A stretch of 64,000 bases of DNA from Adhaeribacter terrigena (GCF_016623615.1 NZ_JAEHFX010000003.1:248001-312000); one strand, 5' to 3'. Positions 34,185 to 43,745 are shown, counted from the first letter of the stretch. Program-made: numbers and translations. Notes: generated by a model not told the origin, from the sequence alone.

Positions 34185-36362
34185 TTAGAAAACGATCGCC
34201 TTTTTAAGGGTTGTAAAGCCATTGGCCTGCAGTTTCACCAGGTAAACGCCGGCTTTCAGATTCTGCTGACCAGTAATATTGCTCAGTTTAATTTCCTGGG
34301 TACCATTCTGGCTTTGTTTTACATAAGATTTACCGATCTGCTGGCCGGTTACGGAAAGTACTTCCAGGGTGTAATCGGAAGCCGTAGGCAGGGCGAAGCT
34401 AACAGTAGCATCGCCGTTGCTAGGATTCGGATAAACGTTCAGGTTAGCTGCTGAAGCCAGACTTTCGTTCATGCCGCTCACAATGCCGTTAATTTCAATG
34501 TCGTCCAGGTAAACCGGGTTGCCGCCATCGCTGGTAACTTCAAATTTAAACATTAAGTTACCACCTGAGAAGGTATTTGGAATTACCACCGTTTCCTGAC
34601 GCCAGTGGCTGGCAGATTGGGGCGAGAAGTTGCCTGAAGCTGTAATTGGTGCCGTAGCAAGCGTACCGCCTGTTTTGGTATAACGGTCGGTCCAGGTATT
34701 TCCGCAATCTTCAGAGATCGAAACAACCAGTCTTTCGTTGCTTTCAGAAGTTTTCTGAGCGTGCGCTAATTTAAATTTCAGCGATGCGCCTTTAACGTTA
34801 TAAAAACTGATGCTCGGAGAGATCAAAGCATTTGTAAGGCCGGCGGTAACAATATTATTCCGGACTCTCAGGCTGCCTACGCCGGTTGCCGCAACCGAAG
34901 TGGTGCGTTCCCAGCCATTGTTTCCTGAAACTTCACGCTCCCAGCTTTCAGCCGGATTACTCGGATCTGTAGGGAAATTCGCTTTTTCGAAACCACGGAT
35001 AAAAGGTACCCCTGCAATGCTATTGCCCGAACCCACAATTACAGCGTTCGTTTTGGTAAGAGAATCCTGGCCATTGGCATTTACTACTCTTAAAGTAACG
35101 TTATAAACTCCAGGAGTGTTGTAGGTTACAAACGGGTTAGGGGAAGTAGAGGTAGCAGGGCTGCCGCCAGGGAAGGTCCAGTGATACGTTGCCGCGCTGC
35201 CTCTCAGGTTATAAGCTTGTTCCTGAAAAGCAACAATATTACCGGCGCATACCCGTTTCGAGGTCGAACTGAAATCAACATCCGGGGCGCATGCTCCGGG
35301 CACAAAACCCGGGTTCGTTCCGGTAGCTACCAGGTTTGCAGAATCAGCAAGGGTGTTTCGGCAGTTGCTGTTAATGGTGGTATTGAAGAGCGCGTTTACC
35401 ATTACCGTTTTCTGTCCGTTGGTAAACATTTTTGCGCAGGAAGAATAATCCATGAAATTCTGCACGTTGTCTGGCATGGCGCCATTCGGATCAGGGAAAG
35501 GAAACGTGCCCGTACAGCTATTACTTGCAGTATTGCAGCTGAAATTCGTTGAACCAACGGTATTCGGTGTATCGGCAATACCGTCGTCCATGCCGCAGTT
35601 TGTGCTGGCTCCCGGGGTGTTACCGGCACCCCATACGTGCGGAAGGCCCATGTAATGGCCGATTTCGTGGGTTAAAGAGCGGGCCGAAAAGTTGCCGCCG
35701 TTAGAAAGGCCAACGCTGCCAAACTGGGTATTCAGGATCACTACGCCTTCCAGGTTGGGCGGTACATTGCAGGGCAGGTACGAATATCCCCCGGCACCAA
35801 AAGAGATCCGGTCTACTACCCAGATGTTCAGGTATTTTTCCGGCGCCCAGCGGATCAGGTTTTTTACGTTATTATCGGCGTTATTGGTAAGAGGCGTATA
35901 CGTACGGGTAATGCCGCTTGTGCAATTTCCCTGCGGATCTTTTTGAGCCAGTTTGAATTCAAATTCAACGTTGGCATGTAAAGGCTTATAAGCGCTTATT
36001 ACGCTGCCGGTATCGGCGCTTGTTTTAGAATAATCTTCATTAATGATCCGCACCGCATCCATTACCTGAGCATCCGTAATATTATTGGAGCCATAAGTAT
36101 GCATGATATGGATTACGATCGGAATGGTGTATTTACCACCGTTCTTTTTTATGCGGGCAGCCTCCGGATTGTTATTCAGACCCTTTATCATGTCCGTAAA
36201 TTCTTTCCGGCCCCGTGCATAATCCGGATACATGTCCATGGCAGCGCTGGTCATACTGTCGGTTGCACAATAATTACGGAAGGGAATGTTTTGGCTTTGC
36301 GCATTGCCTAAGCCCAGGCCAAAAGCTAAACTGCTTGCTAAAAACAGTAATTTTTTTTGCAT
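34185..36362 (-). CDS. Secreted M43 metalloprotease with PKD and T9SS sorting tail
   Basis: The 725-residue protein has a signal peptide (about 1-23), a pregnancy-associated-plasma-protein/cytophagalysin (M43) catalytic domain with the zinc motif HEIGHYMGLPH, a PKD domain (PDVDFSSTSKRVCAGNIVAF to GVYNVTLRVVNANGQDSLTK), a beta-sandwich of about 150 residues, and a type A T9SS tail (LNVYPNPSNGDATVSFALP... GVYLVKLQANGFTTLKKAIVF). It should be exported through the outer membrane and anchored or released. The neighbour at 36465 is a paralogue with the same architecture. Confidence 0.9.
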   Translation of the reverse strand: MQKKLLFLASSLAFGLGLGNAQSQNIPFRNYCATDSMTSAAMDMYPDYARGRKEFTDMIKGLNNNPEAARIKKNGGKYTIPIVIHIMHTYGSNNITDAQVMDAVRIINEDYSKTSADTGSVISAYKPLHANVEFEFKLAQKDPQGNCTSGITRTYTPLTNNADNNVKNLIRWAPEKYLNIWVVDRISFGAGGYSYLPCNVPPNLEGVVILNTQFGSVGLSNGGNFSARSLTHEIGHYMGLPHVWGAGNTPGASTNCGMDDGIADTPNTVGSTNFSCNTASNSCTGTFPFPDPNGAMPDNVQNFMDYSSCAKMFTNGQKTVMVNALFNTTINSNCRNTLADSANLVATGTNPGFVPGACAPDVDFSSTSKRVCAGNIVAFQEQAYNLRGSAATYHWTFPGGSPATSTSPNPFVTYNTPGVYNVTLRVVNANGQDSLTKTNAVIVGSGNSIAGVPFIRGFEKANFPTDPSNPAESWEREVSGNNGWERTTSVAATGVGSLRVRNNIVTAGLTNALISPSISFYNVKGASLKFKLAHAQKTSESNERLVVSISEDCGNTWTDRYTKTGGTLATAPITASGNFSPQSASHWRQETVVIPNTFSGGNLMFKFEVTSDGGNPVYLDDIEINGIVSGMNESLASAANLNVYPNPSNGDATVSFALPTASDYTLEVLSVTGQQIGKSYVKQSQNGTQEIKLSNITGQQNLKAGVYLVKLQANGFTTLKKAIVF

Positions 36363-36397
36363 AAAAAGTGATTTATAAATGATGAATATTCAATTAA

Positions 36398-36448
36398 AAA
36401 GGGGCTTGTTTTTATGGAACTCAAGAAGTTCTTAAAACAAGCCCCTTT
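36398..36448. terminator. 14-15-bp hairpin terminator between the two proteases
   Basis: AAAGGGGCTTGTTTT (36398-36412) pairs exactly with 36434-36448; the loop has an internal GAAC/GTTC pair. Confidence 0.8.
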
Positions 36449-36464
36449 GTTATGCTAAAGGCAA

Positions 36465-38708
36465 TTATTGCACAATTAGTTTCGTATTGTAAACTTTATC
36501 GCCCAGGTTCATTTCTACCAGATACATGCCTGCACTTAAGTTCTTCATTTTATCGTGTAGGCCAATGGTATGCGAACCGGCAGAGAATTTCTCGTTCTCT
36601 TTCTTGTATATCGTATTTCCAATCAGATCGTAGATCTTCACCGAAACGTTTTCCGGAGTTTTCAGATCGAAATTAATACCAGTTTGCATGGTTACCGGGT
36701 TCGGATAAACTTTTATGTTGTTTTCCAGCGCAACCTCTTCGTTGGTACCTAATAAGCTGAATAATTTGAAATCGTCTATGTAAAGCGAGTTACCGCCGGC
36801 ACTGTAGGTTTCGAATTTAAACATGATGGTATTGTCTAAGTTACCAGCAGGTATGTTAATTCTTTCTTCTCTCCAGTCAGCAGCCGTTGGTTTAAAATTG
36901 TTGGTTACAATAGAGGTGGTTACCAGCGTATTCCCGGCTTTATAGTATCTGTCGGTCCAGTTTACGCCGCAATCGGTAGAATAAGATACCCGCAGCGTTT
37001 CTTCCGGAGTAATAGGGGAGCTGGTTGTACCTCTCTTGGCAAACGCTACTTTAAACGAAGCAAAAACCGAAGTGGTCAGGTTGCTGGTTTCAATATTAGG
37101 CGTAAACAGCGTAGAGGTAATGCCTTCGTTAATAACGCTCGGGTGGTTGTTTAAGCGCAGTGAATATCTTCCTGACGCTGCAGCCTGGTCGTAACGTACC
37201 CAGTTGTTTGGATTTTCAACTTCATTGCTTTCCAAATCCCAGCTGCTGTTAGCATTTGCGTGGGTTGGGAAGGAATTATTCGGGAAAGAAGCATCTTCGA
37301 AGCCTTCCTGATAAGTAATGCTGTTAGAAGCCGACGGAATGTTGGTTACCGGTATAACTTTAATAAAAGCGCTTTTGGTTATGGAGCGGGAGCTGGTACC
37401 GTTGCCAGAAGACAAGGTAACGGCATAAACGCCCGGCGTATTATAGGTTACAGTCGGGTTCTGATCGGTAGAAGTAGCCGGCGTGCCGCCCGGGAAAGTC
37501 CAGTTCCAGGTAGTTACGTTGCCATTATAGCTTTCATCTTTAAAGGTAACGGATCCACCCGCGCAAATACGGTTGTTATAAACGGCAAAATATGGTTGCG
37601 GTACTAAAGGACCAACGGTAGCATTCGGATCGATGCCTGTAACCATGGCGTTGCTTGGAGAAGCACCATTTGTTGAAGTCAGGTTCTGCAGCGTTGGAAC
37701 CGTGGAAAGCGCTGCATGCGCCCGAACCCGCTGACCCTCCGTAAACATATTCTGGCACACGTCATAGCTCATGTAATTTTCTACCTGATCTACTACATCT
37801 GTGGTATATGGGCTGCCTGTACCTGTATCAAGGCTGCAGGTGTTCTGAGTAGTGCTGCAACCCTGGGTTGAATAGGCAGAAGGTGGCGTATCGCCTACCA
37901 TGTCGCCGTTAAAGTTATGATCCGCCCCCTGGCAACCGGAAGCTTGTCCCTGCCCCTGGAAAGTGTGCCACAGGTTAAAGCAGTGGCCTACTTCGTGGGT
38001 GGCAGTACGGCCATCGGTATTGGAGGTAGCACCAGGCACCATGCCTGTACGACCCCACTGCGAATGCAGCATTACCAGGCCATAGGTATTCCAGGCACCC
38101 ATTCCCGGAAACTGGGCATAACCCAGGATCTGCGAATTTGGAGGGCTGGTAATGCTGTTTACCAGCCAGATATTAAAATATTTATCCGTAGGCCAGGCCG
38201 GAGCACCTATTTTTACATCATTCCGGGTGAAAGGGCTGTTAGCTGTATGGGATGTTACCCGGTTGATACCTTCAGTCGGTTGACCTTGAGGGTCGATACG
38301 GGCTAACACAAATTCTATTTCGAGATCAGCGGCATATGGCGCGAATATTGCCCGGGTATTGACTTTATCGGCGTTTGTGCGGCGGAAATCTTCATTTAAA
38401 ACCTGAATACCGTTCAGTACCTGAGCTTTTGAAATGCCGTTAAAGCCTTTCTCAGTTACTACATGCACTACTACAGGCACCTTTAGCACTGTACCGTTGG
38501 TTCTGGCCGATGGGTTTTGCTGAATATACTGCCGGATCTGTTGCTCAAGGGCAATCCGGGATTGAGCATAGGCCGGATTCTGGCGCTCCAGTTCACGGGT
38601 GTGTTCATCGGTATAGCAACCATATTTAGATACCGACTGGGCATAACTAACGCCGCTGAAAAGGAAAAAACCAGAAGCAGTAGCTAAGAGTAAATTTTTT
38701 AATTTCAT
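36465..38708 (-). CDS. Secreted M43 metalloprotease with PKD and T9SS sorting tail (paralogue)
   Basis: The 747-residue protein has a signal peptide (about 1-23), an M43 domain with HEVGHCFNLWH, a PKD domain (ICAGGSVTFKDESYNGNVTTWNWTFPGG to GVYAVTLSSGN), a beta-sandwich with TLRVSYSTDCGVNWTDRYYKAG, and the type A T9SS tail (IKVYPNPVTMQTGINFDLK... AGMYLVEMNLGDKVYNTKLIVQ). In the zinc motif the sequence HExxHxxxxxH is complete. A terminator separates it from 34185-36362, so each paralogue can be regulated alone. Substrates unknown. Confidence 0.9.
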   Translation of the reverse strand: MKLKNLLLATASGFFLFSGVSYAQSVSKYGCYTDEHTRELERQNPAYAQSRIALEQQIRQYIQQNPSARTNGTVLKVPVVVHVVTEKGFNGISKAQVLNGIQVLNEDFRRTNADKVNTRAIFAPYAADLEIEFVLARIDPQGQPTEGINRVTSHTANSPFTRNDVKIGAPAWPTDKYFNIWLVNSITSPPNSQILGYAQFPGMGAWNTYGLVMLHSQWGRTGMVPGATSNTDGRTATHEVGHCFNLWHTFQGQGQASGCQGADHNFNGDMVGDTPPSAYSTQGCSTTQNTCSLDTGTGSPYTTDVVDQVENYMSYDVCQNMFTEGQRVRAHAALSTVPTLQNLTSTNGASPSNAMVTGIDPNATVGPLVPQPYFAVYNNRICAGGSVTFKDESYNGNVTTWNWTFPGGTPATSTDQNPTVTYNTPGVYAVTLSSGNGTSSRSITKSAFIKVIPVTNIPSASNSITYQEGFEDASFPNNSFPTHANANSSWDLESNEVENPNNWVRYDQAAASGRYSLRLNNHPSVINEGITSTLFTPNIETSNLTTSVFASFKVAFAKRGTTSSPITPEETLRVSYSTDCGVNWTDRYYKAGNTLVTTSIVTNNFKPTAADWREERINIPAGNLDNTIMFKFETYSAGGNSLYIDDFKLFSLLGTNEEVALENNIKVYPNPVTMQTGINFDLKTPENVSVKIYDLIGNTIYKKENEKFSAGSHTIGLHDKMKNLSAGMYLVEMNLGDKVYNTKLIVQ

Positions 38709-38824
38709 AAATGACGAATATTTGCAGGCAAGATAACAATTTCATAATTGAAATGCAATACTCCGGCAATATCGTTCCCTAACGTAGTAAGTATTTTTAC
38801 GGCTGGTAACTTGTTGTTAGCTAA

Positions 38825-39475
38825 CTATTTCCAACCGGAGCGTCCCAGCAGTGGCACAAACTTGAAATCTTCCAGCTCTTCTTTAATGAAATCCGTTTCC
38901 GATACCTTTTTTACCCGCAGCATTTTTTGCGTTCCCGCACTGCCAACCGGAATTACCAGAATGCCGCCCGGTTTTAATTGCATAAGCAAGGCTCTGGGCA
39001 CAGTAGGCGCCCCGGCCGTCACAATAATTTTATCGTAGGGAGCATGAACCGGTAAGCCTTCGGAACCGTCGCCGTAAAAAGCCTGAGGGTGTACTTTCAG
39101 TTCCTGAAACGCTTTCAGAGCTTTTTTATAAAGTACCTGGTTATATTCTATGGTATAAACGTGCGGGGTAATTTTAAGTAGCACACAGCATTGGTACCCC
39201 GAACCGGTACCGATCTCCAGCACTTTATCCGTTGGTTTCAGTTCGAGCAATTCGGTTTGGTAAGCTACGGTATAGGGCTGTGAAATGGTCTGGCCTTCGC
39301 CTATCGGGAAAGCTTTATCCTGATACGCGTGCTCAAGAAAGGCTTTTTCAAAAAAATAATGGCGCGGAATTTCTTCTATGGCCTGTAATACGCGTTCGTC
39401 CCGAATGCCTTTTTCGCGGAGGATTTTTACCAGCGCTTTGCGCATGCCTTTATGCCGGTAGGTGTCTGTGATCAT
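38825..39475 (-). CDS. pcm: Protein-L-isoaspartate O-methyltransferase
   Basis: The 216-residue protein shows family motifs: ALVKILREKGIRDERVLQAIEEIPRHYF, GEGQTISQPYTVAYQTELLEL, the SAM-binding EIGTGSGYQCCVL, and FYGDGSEGLPVHAPYDKIIVTAGAPTVPRALLMQLKPGGILVIPVG. It repairs isoaspartyl residues in damaged proteins using S-adenosylmethionine. No partner surE is adjacent. Confidence 0.95.
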   Translation of the reverse strand: MITDTYRHKGMRKALVKILREKGIRDERVLQAIEEIPRHYFFEKAFLEHAYQDKAFPIGEGQTISQPYTVAYQTELLELKPTDKVLEIGTGSGYQCCVLLKITPHVYTIEYNQVLYKKALKAFQELKVHPQAFYGDGSEGLPVHAPYDKIIVTAGAPTVPRALLMQLKPGGILVIPVGSAGTQKMLRVKKVSETDFIKEELEDFKFVPLLGRSGWK

Positions 39476-39568
39476 CGTTTTTAGAATCTATTTAAGCTGC
39501 CAGAAGCAATCTTATTTCGGGTTTCGCGTTTTTAATTTTAAATTTACCCCCGAAACTAATAATTTAAC

Positions 39569-40471
39569 ATGCGGTTCCGCTCTGTTGTTTTCCGGCTATT
39601 ACCTGTAATGGCTTTAAGTGTGCTTTCAGGTTGCGAAATTATCAATCCTACGGAAGATACACCATCTTACTTAAAAATAAACAGCATTCCTCTCGATCCG
39701 CGTAAAAATGCTACCGAAAGCTATGGCTCGGCTTCTAACAATATTGTAGATGCCTGGGTTTTTGCCAATAAGAAAATAATCGGCTGCTTCGAGCTTCCGG
39801 CCACAATTCCGATCCTGGCAGATGGCAACGTAGAAATAGATGTATACGCGGGAATTTACGGCGATGGACAGAAAGCAGCCCGTTTTCCTTTTGCGTTCTA
39901 TACCCAATACGATACAACGGTATTGATGGAACCGGGAAAAGTAACAGATATTGCCCCGAAAGTTAAGTTTGAATCCCGCACCGTTCTTCCTTTCGATGTG
40001 TATGAGGATTTCAGTGCTTTTCCCGCCACGCCTGCTATTCGGGTAGTACCGAACAGCCCTTACAAACTGGTCGTAAATCAGGATTCTTTAACTGATTATA
40101 AATATGCCAATGGCACCGTAGGCGTAGTTTATGGCGTAGCCGGCCAAACTTCCGACCTGGTGCTGGAATCGTTATTCAATGGTAAATTGCCGCAGGGAAA
40201 CGCTCCGGTTTTTCTGGAATTTGATTACCGTTCTACCCGTTCTTTTAAAGTAGGTGTATCTGCCACGCCGGTTGGCGGCAACGCGGTGCCGATCCTGGAC
40301 CTGACGCTGAACCCAACCCGCCAATGGACCAAAATGTATGTAAACCTGACCGAAGAAGTAAATATTACCGGCCTGCAGAATGCTAATTTCCGGATGTTGT
40401 GGCAGGTAAGCATGAACGGTAACCCCAGCGATTATTTCGCGATCGATAATATCAGGCTGATTCATTTTTAG
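39569..40471 (+). CDS. Hypothetical lipoprotein
   Basis: The 300-residue protein has a lipoprotein signal with Cys22 in LSGCEI. The mature part is beta-rich with a DAWVFANKKIIGCFELPATIPILADGNVEIDVYAGI segment and a C-terminal jelly-roll-like half (APVFLEFDYRSTRSFKVG, ending DYFAIDNIRLIHF). No named family recognised. The sugar transferase gene begins 3 bases after its stop, so the two should share a transcript, hinting at a role in exopolysaccharide assembly (inference). Confidence 0.7.
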   Translation: MRFRSVVFRLLPVMALSVLSGCEIINPTEDTPSYLKINSIPLDPRKNATESYGSASNNIVDAWVFANKKIIGCFELPATIPILADGNVEIDVYAGIYGDGQKAARFPFAFYTQYDTTVLMEPGKVTDIAPKVKFESRTVLPFDVYEDFSAFPATPAIRVVPNSPYKLVVNQDSLTDYKYANGTVGVVYGVAGQTSDLVLESLFNGKLPQGNAPVFLEFDYRSTRSFKVGVSATPVGGNAVPILDLTLNPTRQWTKMYVNLTEEVNITGLQNANFRMLWQVSMNGNPSDYFAIDNIRLIHF

Positions 40472-40474
40472 GTT

Positions 40475-41875
40475 TTGACGCGTAACTTCCAGAAAATAAA
40501 ACTGATCGTAGCAGATTACCTGGCCGCTTTGCTGGCCTGGATCCTGTTCTACGCGCTCCGCAAATACATTCTGCACGAAATGAGCGAAGGCATTTCGTTC
40601 TTTTTGCTGGGCAGCGCGGTTATGATCGCCACTTTCTGGCTTCTTTTATATACCCTTATCGGGCAATACCGCGATATTTTCCGCAAAAGCCGGGTGAAGG
40701 AAATTACCAACCTGGCCCAGATCTCATTTCTGGGCGCTATCATCATTTTCTTTGCGCTGCTGCTCGACGATGAAGGGGTGGAAAATTACCGCAGTTATTA
40801 CAAAACCATCTCAACCTATTTCCTGCTGCATTTTCTGATTACCGGTATTTTCCGCACCATTACCATTACCAGCATTAAAAAGCTGATCCGCCAGGGTAAA
40901 ATTTCTTTTAACACGCTGATTGTAGGATCCAATGCCAATGCGAGGGAAGTTTACCTGGAACTGGAAAAGAATAACCGGCACCTGGGTTTAAAGATCCTGG
41001 GTTACCTGCACGTTTTCCAGGCCATCGAAACCCTGTTCGTTAATGAACTCAAAAACCTGGGCTATTACCAGAAACTTCCGGAGCTTATTAAAAAGCACAA
41101 CATTGAGGAAGTAATTATTGCCATTGAGCCTTCAGAACACAAAAAAATTGAAGAGATACTCGGTCTGATGGAAGGGGAAAATGTGCGCATCAGTATTCTG
41201 CCCGATCTTTACCAGATCTTGCTGGGTTCGGTAAAAGTGAACCACCTTTTTGGTACGCCGCTCATCGAGATCAAGCAGAACCTGATGCCGGTGTGGCAGG
41301 AAGTGCTGAAACGCGTGATCGATGTGGTAGCTTCGGCGCTGTTTTTACTGATCTTTTTTCCGGTTTATGCCATGATCGCCGCAATGGTAAAACTATCGAG
41401 CCCAGGGCCGGTTTTCTATAAACAGGAACGCATCGGCAAGCACGGAAAGCCTTTTTATATCTATAAATTCCGCAGTATGTTCATCGACGCGGAGAAACTT
41501 GGCCCGTCGCTTTCTTCTGATTATGACCCACGGATTACCAGCTGGGGGCGGTTTATGCGGAAAGTGCGCCTGGATGAATTGCCGCAATTCTGGAACGTGA
41601 TCATCGGCGATATGAGCCTGGTTGGGCCGCGGCCGGAACGACAGTTCTTTATCGATCAGATCGTGAAAATTGCACCGCATTACAAACACCTGCACCGCGT
41701 GCGACCGGGAATTACTTCTTTGGGACAAGTGAAATACGGTTACGCTTCCAGTGTAGATGAAATGGTGCGCCGCCTGAAATTCGATATTCTTTACATCGAA
41801 AACATGAGCCTCGCCATGGATTTCCGGGTGATGCTTTATACCATAAAAATTATTGTAGAAGGAAGAGGGAAGTAA
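40475..41875 (+). CDS. Polyprenyl-phosphate sugar transferase (WbaP-type)
   Basis: The 466-residue protein has about four N-terminal transmembrane helices, a NAD-type Rossmann middle (LIVGSNANAREVYLELE, about residues 145-260) and a C-terminal bacterial sugar transferase domain (about 270-466): VIDVVASALFLLIFFPVYAMI helix, PVFYKQERIGKHGKPFYIYKFRSM, RLDELPQFWNVIIGDMSLVGPRPE. It transfers a sugar phosphate from UDP-sugar to undecaprenyl phosphate, starting exopolysaccharide or O-antigen synthesis. The start is TTG only 3 bases after the previous stop; no ATG occurs before the first helix. Confidence 0.88.
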   Translation: MTRNFQKIKLIVADYLAALLAWILFYALRKYILHEMSEGISFFLLGSAVMIATFWLLLYTLIGQYRDIFRKSRVKEITNLAQISFLGAIIIFFALLLDDEGVENYRSYYKTISTYFLLHFLITGIFRTITITSIKKLIRQGKISFNTLIVGSNANAREVYLELEKNNRHLGLKILGYLHVFQAIETLFVNELKNLGYYQKLPELIKKHNIEEVIIAIEPSEHKKIEEILGLMEGENVRISILPDLYQILLGSVKVNHLFGTPLIEIKQNLMPVWQEVLKRVIDVVASALFLLIFFPVYAMIAAMVKLSSPGPVFYKQERIGKHGKPFYIYKFRSMFIDAEKLGPSLSSDYDPRITSWGRFMRKVRLDELPQFWNVIIGDMSLVGPRPERQFFIDQIVKIAPHYKHLHRVRPGITSLGQVKYGYASSVDEMVRRLKFDILYIENMSLAMDFRVMLYTIKIIVEGRGK

Positions 41876-41878
41876 GTG

Positions 41879-42019
41879 AATTTGAAGATTAAGAGATTTG
41901 AAAATTTGGAGATGAAAACGCTATGGTTTTTGATCAAAAAAGTAAGGCTCTAACTGTCATAATTTCTTTAAATAATTCGTTTTTCAAATTTTATTTTCAA
42001 ATCTCTTAATCTTCAAATT
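41879..42019. repeat. AT-rich spacer with a perfect 26-bp inverted repeat
   Basis: AATTTGAAGATTAAGAGATT and the next six bases (41879-41904) pair exactly with 41994-42019. A strict 16-bp palindrome lies between the arms at 41915-41930. The stem may form a cruciform or terminator for the sugar transferase transcript. Confidence 0.75.
41915..41930. repeat. 16-bp iterated palindrome, strict copy
   Basis: AAAACGCTATGGTTTT, identical to the copy at 3880-3895. Confidence 0.75.
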
Positions 42020-42036
42020 TCCAAATTTAAAAAACC

Positions 42037-42630
42037 ATGTTCACCGGAATAATTGAAACGCTAGGCACTGTAAAAAATATTCGTACGGAAGGCACAAATA
42101 AGCATTTTACGTTAACGGCGCCCTTTGTGCAGGAACTGAAAATCGATCAGAGTGTGGCTCACAACGGCGTATGTCTGACCGTGGTAGCCATTGAGAACGA
42201 TACCTATACCGTAACGGCTATTGACGAAACGCTTCAGAAAACCAACCTGAGTTTTTTAGCCGAAAACGATACCGTTAATTTAGAGCGTTGCATGCCGGCT
42301 ACCGGCCGTTTCGACGGGCATATTGTGCAGGGGCACGTAGACCAGACTGCTATTTGTAAAAGCATTGAAGATCAGAACGGCAGCTGGGTTTTTACGTTTG
42401 AATACGATGTTTCGCAAGGCAATATTACTGTAGAGAAAGGCTCGGTTTGCGTGAATGGCATTAGCTTAACGGTGGTAAATTCGAAAGAAAATGTTTTTTC
42501 CGTTGCCATTATTCCTTACACGTTCGAGCATACCAATCTGCACACAATAAAAGTTGGCGATACCGTAAATCTGGAATTCGATATCATTGGCAAATACATC
42601 GCCCGGATCTTAAAACCGCAGCTTGGTTAA
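42037..42630 (+). CDS. ribE: Riboflavin synthase, alpha subunit
   Basis: The 197-residue protein has two lumazine-binding barrels in tandem (about 1-97 and 98-197). It starts MFTGIIETLGTV, and shows SVAHNGVCLTVVAI with ERCMPATGRFDGHIVQGHVDQTA, then the second copy VCVNGISLTVV and IIPYTFEHTNL. It makes riboflavin from two 6,7-dimethyl-8-ribityllumazines. No other rib genes are near. Upstream is a 26-bp inverted repeat, and no FMN riboswitch pattern is visible. Confidence 0.95.
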   Translation: MFTGIIETLGTVKNIRTEGTNKHFTLTAPFVQELKIDQSVAHNGVCLTVVAIENDTYTVTAIDETLQKTNLSFLAENDTVNLERCMPATGRFDGHIVQGHVDQTAICKSIEDQNGSWVFTFEYDVSQGNITVEKGSVCVNGISLTVVNSKENVFSVAIIPYTFEHTNLHTIKVGDTVNLEFDIIGKYIARILKPQLG

Positions 42631-42739
42631 TTGTTGATTGGCAATTGGAGTTGGATTTATTCTATCTCCTGTTTCCTGGCATAAATGACGTTACGATTAA
42701 TACTCTCGCCAGATTTCTGAATCAACAATCAACAATTAA
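42627..42739. repeat. AT-rich spacer with 14-bp inverted arms
   Basis: TTAATTGTTGATTG (42627-42640) pairs with CAATCAACAATTAA (42726-42739), extending slightly. It lies between convergent genes ending at 42630 (+) and 42740 (-). Confidence 0.65.
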
Positions 42740-43708
42740 TCAATTCGGCACAATAAACCGGTAATACAATACCCCATAACCGCCCCAGATTCCTAGGCCG
42801 CCTTTTATATTGCTTTCAATTTTTACCGGGGCGCCAAACGGGTTTCCTCGGCTGCCGAAATCGCTTTCCAGGCTTTGCCAGAAACGGTAATGCGCCATGT
42901 CGATCGCCGCCCATTTTATGGTAATGGTATCGCCTTTCCGGAAGTAGCTGTAACTATCGAAATCAGGTTCCTTGGTTTTTGGCTCGCCGCGTTGCAACGG
43001 AAAGTCAATGAAAGGCTTACCGTTTACAAAATCATCGATAAAAACGGAGTTGAAAAAACCGGGATAAAAGGGTTCCTGATTCCGTTTGGTAAAATAACGC
43101 ACGCAATTTCCAACCGTATCCGGATCTTTATACCGGTACCAAAGTGCCACCAGGCTGTCCATTTTCGGGTTGGGATGCGGCTTTATCCAAAGCGAATCAA
43201 TAGGGTTTAATTGGGGAATACTGGTGCTGGCCGTGGCCGTTTCTTTATCGGTTTCGATGCGCAGTTTATAATTTTTACCAACCTGGCCTTTCAGTTCCGG
43301 GGAAGTATAAAAGTAAAAGGTGAAAGGCAGTTTGCCGCCATTATTATCCGGGCTGAAGCCAAATTGTTCGGCAACCAGTTTCTGGAGTTCCGGCGGTAAA
43401 TTATTGGTATTATATTCCTGCAAAGCATATTCCCGCGCGCCATCCGAAACAAAAATCCGGGCACCGTGCACAAAAGCGGCTTCGATCTGCTGCGGCGAAA
43501 AATTGCTGAAAACCGGTACGCTGCGCGTAAGCACTACTACCGGCGGCGTATCCTGCTCAATATGACCTTCCACGATCAGTTGCGCTTCGCCTTCCGGAAT
43601 TTCCAGCAGCAAATTTTTTTCGCAACTCACCAGAAACGGTATCAAAATCAGCCCCAAAAGTCGAAAGTAATGCCTGAGATATGCTGAGATATTTTTCATT
43701 TTTTTCAT
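42740..43708 (-). CDS. DUF4249 domain lipoprotein
   Basis: The 322-residue protein has a lipoprotein signal with the lipidation Cys in LVSCEKNLLLE. It shows the DUF4249 pattern: AQLIVEGHIEQDTPPVVVLTRSVPVFSNF, then GKNYKLRIETDKETATASTSIPQLNPIDSLWI, ending YGVLYYRFIVPN. The domain is usually encoded directly after a TonB-dependent receptor, as here (37 bases), and is presumed to act as a surface-side partner. The ligand is not known. Confidence 0.85.
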   Translation of the reverse strand: MKKMKNISAYLRHYFRLLGLILIPFLVSCEKNLLLEIPEGEAQLIVEGHIEQDTPPVVVLTRSVPVFSNFSPQQIEAAFVHGARIFVSDGAREYALQEYNTNNLPPELQKLVAEQFGFSPDNNGGKLPFTFYFYTSPELKGQVGKNYKLRIETDKETATASTSIPQLNPIDSLWIKPHPNPKMDSLVALWYRYKDPDTVGNCVRYFTKRNQEPFYPGFFNSVFIDDFVNGKPFIDFPLQRGEPKTKEPDFDSYSYFRKGDTITIKWAAIDMAHYRFWQSLESDFGSRGNPFGAPVKIESNIKGGLGIWGGYGVLYYRFIVPN

Positions 43709-43745
43709 TTAAACTTTCTTCACAAACCTCGTTCTTCTCTAGTCA

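Noticed and set aside
42019-42036. FMN riboswitch upstream of riboflavin synthase
   Set aside because: The leader is an AT-rich inverted repeat without the conserved RFN helices.
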